A model generated the notes under the pieces. It was not told the origin of the DNA. It worked only from the letters and a program-made list of their open reading frames with translations, and ran no database searches. 64,000 bases of DNA from Limisoma sp963601185 (GTDB lineage: Bacteria > Bacteroidota > Bacteroidia > Bacteroidales > Muribaculaceae): positions 1 to 64,000 of the forward strand of contig CAVCEE010000016.1 in assembly GCA_963601185.1 (NCBI GenBank). The letters are read 5' to 3'. Below, in pieces: positions 25,996 to 33,829 of the stretch; position 1 is the first letter of the stretch, and every line of letters begins with the position of its first letter. The translations under genes and the position numbers were made by a program.

Positions 25996-27597
25996 ATGAA
26001 AAAAATATTCTTTACATTGGCTCTGATGCTTATAGCAGGAGCCGCCTTCGCCCAAAACGGGCCTCAGGTAAAGACTCAAAACGGTGTGCTTGAAGGCACC
26101 GACGAATCAGGCATCAAGGTGTTCAAAGGTGTAGCCTTTGCCGCTCCTCCAGTGGGCGACCTCCGCTGGAAAGCACCTCAGCCGGTTGAAAACTGGCAAG
26201 GCGTGCGCCAAGCCACTGAGTTCGGTCCTAACCCTATGCAGGAAGACCTCTTCGGCGATATGTCGTTCGGCACGAAGGAGAACAGCGAGGACTGTCTGTA
26301 CCTCAACATCTGGACTCCAGCAAAGACTATGAACGAGAAACTGCCAGTGCTTATCTACTTCAACGGCGGCGGCTGGATGTGCGGCAGCGGCAGCGAGCCA
26401 CGCTATGCCGGCGACGCTATGGCACGCAAGGGCATCATCTCCATCACAGCCAACTATCGTGAAGGCATCTTCGGTTTCTTCGCTCACCCACAACTTTCAA
26501 AGGAAACGTCCTACAAGGGATCGGGCAACTACGGTCTGATGGACCAGGCTGCCGCCATCAAATGGGTGAAGGACAACATCGCTGCTTTCGGCGGCGACCC
26601 TAACCGCATCACAATCTGCGGCGAGTCTGCCGGCAGCATCTCTGTCAGCGCACTTATGGCATCGCCGGTAAGCAAGGGCTTGTTTGCACAGGCTATGGCT
26701 TCCAGCGGCTCAATCATCGGCTTCAACAAAATCCTCACTCTCAAAGAGGCTGAAAAGGCCGGCGAGGAACTCGCAAAGAAGTTGGGTTACAAAAACATCA
26801 AGGACCTCCGCGCCGTTCCGGCAGAGGAACTGATGAAACTTGCCGCCGTGAAGAGCATGCCGACAAGCAACATCGACAACTATTTCTTCACTGAGCAACC
26901 AGTCGACACCTATGCCAAGGGTGAGCAGGCCAAAGTGCCTTTGCTCGTCGGCGGCAACAACCAGGAAATGACTCCGGCATTCATCCTCCGCGGCAAGGCT
27001 GCCACCGTTGCCAATGTCAAAGAGGCTGCCAAAGGTCTTTTCGGCGAGAATGTTGACAAAGCACTTGAACTGTACGGCATCAACACTGATGCCGACGTAA
27101 ACGACCGTCCGGGCATCGACTTGGCTTCTGATATGTTTATCGACTTCGGTACTTGGAAATGGGGCAACATGCACAAACTCACCAGCGGACAACCCGTTTA
27201 CCGCTACCGCTACTGCCACCCACGCCCAGCAATGGCTATCAAGGGTAAAGTTGCAGGTTTGGCTGGCGGCGTACAGGATGCCAACGGCGCAGAGGCAAAG
27301 CCTCTCGACAAGGGTGCTGTACACTCAGCCGACATCGAGTATGCTATGGCAACTCTCCCAACCAACCGCGTCTACGACTGGCAACCTGAAGACTATGTGG
27401 TTTCCGACATCTTCTCAAGTTACTATGTAAACTTCGTGAAGACCGGCAATCCTAACGGTCTCGGTCTTGTCAACTGGCCGGCAACCAACACCCAGACAGT
27501 TGCACCAGTTCTCCAACTCGACTACAAGACTACCGTAAAGGCAGACCCTAAGATGGAGGAACGCTACCAATTCATCGACAAGATTATCTGGAAATAA
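25996..27597 (+). CDS. Type B carboxylesterase
   Basis: A 533-residue exported alpha/beta hydrolase. Signal peptide about 1-20. FKGVAFAAPPVGDLRWKAPQ is the family signature, EDCLYLNIWTP follows, YFNGGGW forms the oxyanion loop (Asn in place of the usual His), the nucleophile Ser211 is in ICGESAGSIS, and GAVHSADIEYAM supplies the histidine. It hydrolyses carboxylic esters; in this setting it may remove acetyl, feruloyl or similar acyl groups from glycosides. It begins 22 bases after the receptor gene and 12 bases before the rhamnosidase-like gene, so it is co-transcribed. Confidence 0.93.
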   Translation: MKKIFFTLALMLIAGAAFAQNGPQVKTQNGVLEGTDESGIKVFKGVAFAAPPVGDLRWKAPQPVENWQGVRQATEFGPNPMQEDLFGDMSFGTKENSEDCLYLNIWTPAKTMNEKLPVLIYFNGGGWMCGSGSEPRYAGDAMARKGIISITANYREGIFGFFAHPQLSKETSYKGSGNYGLMDQAAAIKWVKDNIAAFGGDPNRITICGESAGSISVSALMASPVSKGLFAQAMASSGSIIGFNKILTLKEAEKAGEELAKKLGYKNIKDLRAVPAEELMKLAAVKSMPTSNIDNYFFTEQPVDTYAKGEQAKVPLLVGGNNQEMTPAFILRGKAATVANVKEAAKGLFGENVDKALELYGINTDADVNDRPGIDLASDMFIDFGTWKWGNMHKLTSGQPVYRYRYCHPRPAMAIKGKVAGLAGGVQDANGAEAKPLDKGAVHSADIEYAMATLPTNRVYDWQPEDYVVSDIFSSYYVNFVKTGNPNGLGLVNWPATNTQTVAPVLQLDYKTTVKADPKMEERYQFIDKIIWK

Positions 27598-27609
27598 GCA
27601 TTCATAGTT

Positions 27610-29268
27610 ATGAAAATTCGGCAAATATTAGTAGTGGCTCTGATGTCGCTGTATTGTTTGTCGGCTTCGGCCCAATGCTATTCTGTAGCCCAGCAACAAA
27701 GCTGGCTACAGAAGGCTGAGGCCTCAAAGCCTGCCATCCACAAAACAGTCCATCACCCATTGCAGGAGGTCGTAATCGTCAAGGACGACAACGCTTTTCA
27801 GGGCTACAAGGCTGTGAAGAGCGGCAACATTGAGGAACTCTACAGCAAATCATTCAAGCAGAAGAAAGAAGTGATAGTCGATTTCGGCGAGCATCTTGTG
27901 GGCAACGTGTCCTTCAAAATCAAGGACATAGGGTCGATGCAGGATGCCGTTTTGCGCTTCAAGGTGATGTTCGGCGAAGTGCCGAGCGACCTCGCGCTCC
28001 CTATTGAGCCTTACACCGGCGGTCTGAGCCGTGGCTGGCTTCAGGACTTCACTTGCGACGTAAGTTACGACGGATATTTCCAGTTCAACCGCCGCATCAC
28101 TGCTCGCTATATGAAGATTGAGGCTGTAGGCACGTCCGTCTACAGCGATTTCTGCTTCGACAACATCACGTTTGAGGCCACCACCTCAGCCGGCGAGTCG
28201 AAGACCCAACTGGCGGCTACCACACCGCAAATTTTCTGCGACATCGCACGCGTGTCGGAAAACACACTCCGCGACTGCATGCAAGGCGTGTTTGAAGACG
28301 GACCGAAGCGCGACCAGCGTCTCTGGATGGGAGATCTTTACCTTCAGGCTTTGGCAAACACAGCCTCATTCAAGCAATATGACGTGACCAAGCGTTGCCT
28401 CTATCTCTTGGCTGGACTCGCCAACCCCGACAACGGCTTGCTCTATTCCAATATGGTTGAATACCCTACCCCACACGCGCAGAAAACATTCTTCGTTGAC
28501 TATGCCCTTTCGTATGTGCTTACGCTCGACGACTATCTGAAGGCTACCGGCGACGTGGCTACTGCCAAGGACCTCTGGCCTGTGGCAAAGGCGCAGATAA
28601 ATGCCGTACTCTCTCAGGCTATCGACAAGAACTACTTGTACTCCAACACCAGTTACCAGTATCCTGGTATGATGGTTTCCATCGTGTTTTTCGACTGGGC
28701 TCCAGTCACCCTCGACAACCACGCTGCCATCCAAGGACTCCTCGCCTACACGATGAAGCATGCGGTTGACATTGCACAGCGCATCGGTGCTGCCGACGAC
28801 GTAAAGGACTACCCTTCCGTCATCAAGCAGTTGCAGAAGGCCGGCAAGAAGGCTTACTGGGACGCAAGCAGCAAGATGGTGGTGAGCGGTGCTGAAAAGC
28901 AGAATTCCTACACTGGCACATCGTGGGCAATCCTCGGCGGACTCATCAGCGGCAAGGATGCTCAGAATGCCATCAAGAGCGTTATGGCAAACGAGAACGC
29001 CATCAAGCCAGGCACTCCATACGCCAACCATTTCCTCGTTCAGGCGATGATTGACTGCGGAATGAGTCAGGAGGCGAAGCAATATGTGGAGCAATACTGG
29101 GGCGGAATGGTGCGTCTCGGAGCAGACACGTTCTGGGAGTACTACATTCCAGAAAACCAGTTGTTCTCTTCCTACAACGGCTACACACTGCTCAACAGTT
29201 ACTGCCATGCGTGGAGTTGCACTCCTGTTTACTTTATCGTTAACTACCCTGAAATTTTCCAGAAATGA
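27610..29268 (+). CDS. Alpha-L-rhamnosidase-like protein (GH78 type)
   Basis: A 552-residue exported protein. Signal peptide about 1-21; about 60-195 is a beta-sandwich with DFGEHLVGNVSFKI; about 205-545 is an (alpha/alpha)6 barrel with FEDGPKRDQRLWMGDLYLQA (228-247), the acidic motif of GH78 rhamnosidases, and SWAILGGL near 435. It is shorter than many GH78 enzymes because the N-terminal accessory domains are missing. It would release terminal alpha-L-rhamnose. Its last four bases overlap the next start (29265-29268). Confidence 0.85.
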   Translation: MKIRQILVVALMSLYCLSASAQCYSVAQQQSWLQKAEASKPAIHKTVHHPLQEVVIVKDDNAFQGYKAVKSGNIEELYSKSFKQKKEVIVDFGEHLVGNVSFKIKDIGSMQDAVLRFKVMFGEVPSDLALPIEPYTGGLSRGWLQDFTCDVSYDGYFQFNRRITARYMKIEAVGTSVYSDFCFDNITFEATTSAGESKTQLAATTPQIFCDIARVSENTLRDCMQGVFEDGPKRDQRLWMGDLYLQALANTASFKQYDVTKRCLYLLAGLANPDNGLLYSNMVEYPTPHAQKTFFVDYALSYVLTLDDYLKATGDVATAKDLWPVAKAQINAVLSQAIDKNYLYSNTSYQYPGMMVSIVFFDWAPVTLDNHAAIQGLLAYTMKHAVDIAQRIGAADDVKDYPSVIKQLQKAGKKAYWDASSKMVVSGAEKQNSYTGTSWAILGGLISGKDAQNAIKSVMANENAIKPGTPYANHFLVQAMIDCGMSQEAKQYVEQYWGGMVRLGADTFWEYYIPENQLFSSYNGYTLLNSYCHAWSCTPVYFIVNYPEIFQK

Positions 29269-30266
29269 AAAGACATCTTTTAATCATATTGTCGCTTCTC
29301 GTGCTAGCCTTCTCGGCAAACGCACAGTTGAAGAAAGTGAAAGTGCTTATCGACAATGACTTCTGCGGCGACCCCGATGGATTGTTCGCCCTTGCGCAGC
29401 AAGTGCTCTCCCCTACCACCGACATTGTAGGCATCGTGGGCGGTCACCTCAGCGCAAATGCGGGATTCACCTCGCGCACCGACCAGGCTACGGAGTCGGT
29501 CGAGAAGGCAAATGCCCTCCTTAAAGTTATGGGTATGGAAGGCAAGTACAAGGTTGTGCCGGGCAGCGAAACTGCTATGACATCCGCCGACAAGCCTGCC
29601 GACTCGGAAGGCGCGCGCCTCATCATCGCCGAAGCGAAGAAATGCACGCCGGAGAAGCCTCTCTACGTGGAGTGCGGCGCAGCCCTCACCAATGTGGCAA
29701 GTGCATTGCTCATCGACCCTTCAATCAGCAAAAACATCGTCATCGTGTGGATTGGCGGCCAAGAATACAGTTTCGGCGCGGTGCCTCCTCCGGGCTACTC
29801 GCAGGTGGAGTATAACCTCAACCTCTGCGTACCTGCCGGACAGGTAGTGTTCAACAAGAGCGACGTGCGCCTGTGGCAAGTGCCACGCGATGCCTATCGC
29901 CAATGCCTCTACAGCACGGCTGAGATGTATGCCTATGTGAAGACTTGCGGCAAGGTGGGTGCTTATCTGAGCGATGCGCTCGACAACACTATCAACACTT
30001 GCGAGAAGTTCGGCATCCCGATGGGCGACGTATATATCCTCGGCGACTCGCCGCTTGTGCTGCTCACATCATTGCAGAGCGGCTTTGAGGCTGACCCGTC
30101 GAGCAGCAAGTGGCAACCCACTCCGTGTCCGAAACTCGACGACCACGGCAACTATCTGCCCAATCCCGAGGGACGCATCATTCGCGTGTACACGCAGTTG
30201 GACGTGCGCCTGATGTTTGCCGACATGCATGCCCGCCTGCAACTTTCCCAGACAAAGCACAAATAA
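29265..30266 (+). CDS. Secreted nucleoside hydrolase-like protein
   Basis: A 333-residue exported protein. Signal peptide about 1-20, then VKVLIDNDFCGDPDGLFALA. This matches the calcium-binding acidic motif of inosine-uridine nucleoside hydrolases in altered form (DNDFCGDPDG instead of DTDPGIDDA). LYVECGAALTNVASAL and a late GDVYILGDSPLVLLT region fit the fold. The ATGA overlap with the rhamnosidase-like gene shows translational coupling, so it probably acts on the same glycoside rather than on free nucleosides; it may cleave an N- or O-glycosidic bond of that substrate. It is the last gene of the locus. Confidence 0.85.
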   Translation: MKRHLLIILSLLVLAFSANAQLKKVKVLIDNDFCGDPDGLFALAQQVLSPTTDIVGIVGGHLSANAGFTSRTDQATESVEKANALLKVMGMEGKYKVVPGSETAMTSADKPADSEGARLIIAEAKKCTPEKPLYVECGAALTNVASALLIDPSISKNIVIVWIGGQEYSFGAVPPPGYSQVEYNLNLCVPAGQVVFNKSDVRLWQVPRDAYRQCLYSTAEMYAYVKTCGKVGAYLSDALDNTINTCEKFGIPMGDVYILGDSPLVLLTSLQSGFEADPSSSKWQPTPCPKLDDHGNYLPNPEGRIIRVYTQLDVRLMFADMHARLQLSQTKHK

Positions 30267-30321
30267 GGTATCAGCATTTTTGGTTTTAGGTTTTTGTGTA
30301 ATTGGTTTCCAATAGGTACTT

Positions 30322-31944
30322 TTATTGTGCATACATTTTAGCCACAGTATCGGCAAACAGCCGCTCGTCGATGCACGAACTGCGACGGATTTTCAACCGG
30401 TAGTTGTAGACTGTTTGCGGAGAATAATGCAAGAACTGTGCAATGCTAACGCTGTCAGTTATGCCCATGCTCACCAGAGCGTAGATGCGTAACTCCGGCG
30501 TTAGCGTTTTTTCTGTCGGTGGAGTGATGCGGCATTCCGGGCGCAACAAATCATTGAACCGATTCACAAAATCGGAGTGCGACAATAGGAACGCCTGGTC
30601 GAAATGCTCAAAAAATTCCTTCAGATACTTGTCGGCATGCGCATCCGTTCCAAGTTCCTGACGGGCTTTGTCGTACTTGCCAGCCGTCACCAGGTTGAAC
30701 ACCTTCTTCTTGAACTCTTGCACGTCGGAGATGTATTTGCTGATAAGTTGGTACACGCTGATGAAGTTTTGGTTGCGCAGACGGATTTCGTCGTGCAGCA
30801 ATCCGTTGCTCTGCTGCAATTTCTCCCGACTCTCCTTCTCCCTATCAATCATCTCAGCCAGCGACTTGTTGCTCACCGCCAACTCCTCAAGCAATGCCTT
30901 CTGCCGCTTCTCCCGGTTGCGGAGTTTGCCAGACAGCAGGCAAATCACTATCACCGCTGCCAACAGCAGTCCGATAATGCCATAGAGGAAATATGTGCGC
31001 CGTTGCCAATCATCGCGGTATTCCTGCGCAATCTTCGCATACGCTTTCACCACACTCAGACTCCGCCCTTGGTCGTTGAAAAACTTCGCATTCTCGGCAC
31101 ACACCATTGCATAGGCATACGACTGCTTCTGGCTGAGATGCAGCCTGCTTGAATTGACAATATAAATCAGCGAAGAAGCCTCGTTGTTGGCGCACTTGAT
31201 GTCGTTGATGGCTGAAAGAATCAGGTAATGATGGTACTGATTGTAGTCCTTTTCCCGTTGATATATCAGTGCAACAGCAATCGCAACCGCAGCGGCCTCA
31301 AACGACGGCTGCTTGCATTTCTCCAGATGCGCCTTCAGTCTTCCGACATCGGCATCTCGGGTAAGCATTGCCTTGTAGTAGTCGTACCGCCAGTTATCCT
31401 TTGGCACATAGACACTATAAGCGTTCCAGATGTCAAAAATTTCCTTGGTGAGTTTGTTGTCCAAATCCCTCATCTTCGAGCGCAATCCGAACTCCAGCAT
31501 CAGCACACCCATCTGCACCTTGTTCTCCGAACTCTGCTCGTCAATCGGCTTCAGATTGTGTATAAACTTGTTGGCTTCAAGCAGTTCTCCGCACACCACC
31601 ATAATGTAAGCCTCGTTTATGCACGATTTCTGGTAGAGCGACTCCCATCCGTTCTCTCCGGAAATCTTCTTGCACGTCCGTGCATAGCAGAGAGCAGAAT
31701 CGGGATTCCATTTCAGATACTCACGATAGAGCGATTCGGCATAAGTGAACCTTTCCAACGGCGTAACATAGTTGCCCTCGGACAGTTTGAAGCGCGATAT
31801 TTCGTTCAACTTGACTTGGTCGTATTTATGCTTCTGCGCCACGGCTTCGTCAAGTTTCTTCAGGTCATCAGCAATGTTGAAAGCCTCCCCGGCTTGCACA
31901 AACAAAGATAGACACGCAACAAAGATAGTGATAATGTATTTCAT
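30322..31944 (-). CDS. TPR/DUF6377 membrane-bound transcriptional regulator
   Basis: A 540-residue protein. A signal peptide (about 1-18) precedes a helical TPR-like sensor half (about 25-315), then one membrane helix (YFLYGIIGLLLAAVIVICLL, about 324-343), a coiled coil (about 345-395) and a DUF6377-type C-terminus with a LuxR-like helix-turn-helix (TDSVSIAQFLHYSPQTVYNYRLKI). This is a one-protein sensor-regulator known in Bacteroides and relatives. It converges on the GH3-to-nucleoside-hydrolase locus and is its best candidate regulator, by position only. An upstream TTG (31950) is in frame, but the ATG at 31944 is preferred. Confidence 0.85.
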   Translation of the reverse strand: MKYIITIFVACLSLFVQAGEAFNIADDLKKLDEAVAQKHKYDQVKLNEISRFKLSEGNYVTPLERFTYAESLYREYLKWNPDSALCYARTCKKISGENGWESLYQKSCINEAYIMVVCGELLEANKFIHNLKPIDEQSSENKVQMGVLMLEFGLRSKMRDLDNKLTKEIFDIWNAYSVYVPKDNWRYDYYKAMLTRDADVGRLKAHLEKCKQPSFEAAAVAIAVALIYQREKDYNQYHHYLILSAINDIKCANNEASSLIYIVNSSRLHLSQKQSYAYAMVCAENAKFFNDQGRSLSVVKAYAKIAQEYRDDWQRRTYFLYGIIGLLLAAVIVICLLSGKLRNREKRQKALLEELAVSNKSLAEMIDREKESREKLQQSNGLLHDEIRLRNQNFISVYQLISKYISDVQEFKKKVFNLVTAGKYDKARQELGTDAHADKYLKEFFEHFDQAFLLSHSDFVNRFNDLLRPECRITPPTEKTLTPELRIYALVSMGITDSVSIAQFLHYSPQTVYNYRLKIRRSSCIDERLFADTVAKMYAQ

Positions 31945-31983
31945 CTTCAAGGTTATAGGTTTGTGTAAATATTATATGTAAAA

Positions 31984-32015
31984 CAAAGGTAACACAAATC
32001 AAGTAAAGATGCAAA
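31984..32015 (-). promoter_or_regulatory. Promoter of the DUF6377 regulator gene
   Basis: Minus strand TTTG (32015-32012), 20 bases, TACCTTTG (31991-31984). Confidence 0.75.
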
Positions 32016-32032
32016 ACCTAAACGCACAGAAT

Positions 32033-32070
32033 AAAGGACTGCCGAAACACGGTCGTTCCAACAGTCCTTT
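32033..32070 (-). terminator. Probable terminator of the monooxygenase gene
   Basis: AAAGGACTG and CAGTCCTTT are perfect 9-base complements around a 20-base loop. The T tract after it on the minus strand is short. Confidence 0.5.
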
Positions 32071-32126
32071 TACAAAAAAGCCATTCTGTCGCGTTCTTCG
32101 ACAGATGCCGACAGTCGATGTATGCC

Positions 32127-32423
32127 CTATCCCACTACGCTGAAGATACGGATTTCAGGATCGGCCTGGAAGTAAGGCGACAAGCCTGTGGCAACATCGT
32201 TCTTAAACATTTCCGACTCCAGATAGGCGGCAGCATGCTCCGCACTATCGAACCCGTGAAGCACCTGCACATCCTCGTCGCGCACAAGCAGAGACTTTGT
32301 CAATGCTCCCTCAATCGTGTTGAGAAACGGTTCGCGATAGTCGAAATACACCTTTGCCGCACTCTGGCGGTCGCTTTCATTTATCTTCATCGTAATCTGA
32401 AGATACGCATTTACTTTTTCCAT
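32127..32423 (-). CDS. Antibiotic biosynthesis monooxygenase (ABM)-like small protein
   Basis: A 98-residue ferredoxin-like fold protein of the ABM/quinol monooxygenase group (YgiN-like). It starts MEKVNAYLQITMKINE, has the REPFLNTIEGALTKSLLVRD strand-loop region and a VLHGFDSAEHAAAYLESEMFK segment matching the usual E-x-W-x-s-x-A-h-x-x-H helix in a relaxed form. Members oxidise quinols or quinone-like compounds, or act as dimeric binding proteins. It is divergent from the AraC gene at 32610 across a 186-base control region with repeated half-sites, so the AraC protein may control it. Confidence 0.7.
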   Translation of the reverse strand: MEKVNAYLQITMKINESDRQSAAKVYFDYREPFLNTIEGALTKSLLVRDEDVQVLHGFDSAEHAAAYLESEMFKNDVATGLSPYFQADPEIRIFSVVG

Positions 32424-32453
32424 TTTCTTGATTGCATTTTTGTTTTACGGTGG

Positions 32454-32461
32454 CAAAATTA
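32454..32461 (-). promoter_or_regulatory. -7 box of the monooxygenase gene
   Basis: TAATTTTG on the minus strand, 30 bases before the ATG. Confidence 0.6.
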
Positions 32462-32503
32462 GTACTCACGCTCGCCTAAATGGTTGCTTTTTCAAGCGAG
32501 AAG

Positions 32504-32589
32504 ATGGTAAATTTGCGCACGCAGTTCTTTCCTCTGAAAATGTTGTTGTAATTTTACCACCGCAGATACGTAATTTACCATTTATGGTA
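32504..32589 (+). promoter_or_regulatory. Inverted half-sites in the divergent AraC control region
   Basis: ATGGTAAATT (32504-32513) and AATTTACCAT (32572-32581) are exact inverted copies 58 bases apart. A TACCAT-TT-ATGGTA palindrome (32576-32589) overlaps the second. The first overlaps TAAATTTG (32508-32515), a good -7 box for the AraC gene. This suggests autoregulation by looping or by blocking. Confidence 0.55.
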
Positions 32590-32609
32590 TCCATTAAAAA
32601 CTGTGCACA

Positions 32610-33497
32610 ATGGAAAAGAACGACATAAAGAGCAAGGATGTTGCATCCTATTCGCTACAGGAGAACTCCCATTCCGGACTCGAACTGGAACTTCATTTTA
32701 TGCCAGGGTTCTTCCACGAGAACGGCTGTGGGTCGATGCCGGCACATATTCATGAGTTCTATCAGATTATATGGTTTCGGCGAGGGAAAGGTACTCACCG
32801 TGTCGATTTCACGGATTATCCCGTCACCGACAACACAATCTTCTTTGTTGCCCCCGGGCAGATTCACGCATTTGACGGCACAGAGGATTACGAAGGCGTA
32901 ATCATCCTCTTCAACGCCAGTTTTCTGGCCGACGAGGAGTCGAGCGAAAGTGTTTTCTTGAAATACAACGTGTTCAATGCCTACGATTCCATCCCCTACT
33001 ACAAGGTGAGCGACGAGGAGGCAGAAAGGCTGATGGTTCTCGTTGGCGAGATGAACGGTGAATATTCGCTCACCGGTGCTTTTGCCCACAAGGATTATAT
33101 GCAGTTTCTTGTGCGTATGTTCCTGATAAGGGTGCAACGCAGCGGCAACCGCGAGGAAGAGCCGAAACTCTACGTTTCCAACATCTCCAACCGCACCCTA
33201 ATACGCTTCCGCCAACTGCTTGAACAGAATTTCCGCAAGATACATACGGTGCAGAAATATGCCGATCTGCTCAACATGTCTGCCCGGACATTCACGAAAT
33301 ACATCAGTCATAGCGCCCATCGCTCTCCACTACAGATTATCAACGACCGCATTGTGCTCGAAGCCAAGCGGCAGTTGCAGCACACATCGCTCAACATCAA
33401 GGAAATCGGTTACGGACTGGGGTTCGACGACCCATCGTATTTCGTAAAGTTCTTCAAACGGATGACAGGAATAATGCCAAGTGAATTCAGGAAATAA
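32610..33497 (+). CDS. AraC-family transcriptional regulator
   Basis: A 295-residue regulator. The N-terminal half is a cupin-like sensing domain (GSMPAHIHEFYQIIWFRRGK, then FFVAPGQIHAFDG). The C-terminal 100 residues are the double helix-turn-helix of AraC/XylS proteins, with SARTFTKYISHSAHRSPLQI and the closing IKEIGYGLGFDDPSYFVKFFKRMTG. The effector is unknown. Its only close divergent partner is the ABM-like gene, with which it shares a control region containing inverted half-sites. A tRNA gene follows in the opposite direction. Confidence 0.92.
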   Translation: MEKNDIKSKDVASYSLQENSHSGLELELHFMPGFFHENGCGSMPAHIHEFYQIIWFRRGKGTHRVDFTDYPVTDNTIFFVAPGQIHAFDGTEDYEGVIILFNASFLADEESSESVFLKYNVFNAYDSIPYYKVSDEEAERLMVLVGEMNGEYSLTGAFAHKDYMQFLVRMFLIRVQRSGNREEEPKLYVSNISNRTLIRFRQLLEQNFRKIHTVQKYADLLNMSARTFTKYISHSAHRSPLQIINDRIVLEAKRQLQHTSLNIKEIGYGLGFDDPSYFVKFFKRMTGIMPSEFRK

Positions 33498-33545
33498 CTG
33501 GCTATAAAAAAATGCGCTCGACCGATGGGTCAAGCGCATTTGGAG

Positions 33546-33633
33546 CGGAGTGAGGGAGATTCGAACTCCCGAAACGCTTTTGGCGTTTACACGCTTTCCA
33601 GGCGTGCCTCTTCAGCCACTCGAGCATCACTCC
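33546..33633 (-). tRNA. tRNA-Ser (anticodon GGA)
   Basis: An 88-base class II tRNA on the minus strand. The acceptor arm is GGAGTGA / TCACTCC with discriminator G; the anticodon stem CACGC-GCGTG encloses loop CTGGAAA giving anticodon GGA; a long variable arm and the T-loop GTTCGAATC are present. CCA is not encoded. A TATCTTTG -7 box lies at 33648-33655. Confidence 0.96.
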
Positions 33634-33647
33634 TCGCTTTGCGTCTG

Positions 33648-33655
33648 CAAAGATA
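33648..33655 (-). promoter_or_regulatory. -7 box of tRNA-Ser
   Basis: TATCTTTG, 14 bases before the mature tRNA 5' end. The 17 bases AAAGATAGTGCAAGGTG at 33649-33665 recur at 33722-33738. Confidence 0.7.
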
Positions 33656-33750
33656 GTGCAAGGTGAGCGAAGAAAAAAGGAACTTGTTCATTTTTTTGCA
33701 GAACCGCAGCCTATTTTATCGAAAGATAGTGCAAGGTGGTGTTCTGCCAT

Positions 33751-33794
33751 CTAAAAATCACTGCCCCGGTTGTCATCTCGACATCCGGGGCAGT
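33751..33794 (-). terminator. Intrinsic terminator of the GltD-like gene
   Basis: ACTGCCCCGG and CCGGGGCAGT are perfect 10-base arms (with further pairing inside); the minus strand continues GATTTTTAG. Confidence 0.85.
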
Positions 33795-33829
33795 CTGCTA
33801 CTATGGTAATTCAATCTTAAATATTTTTA

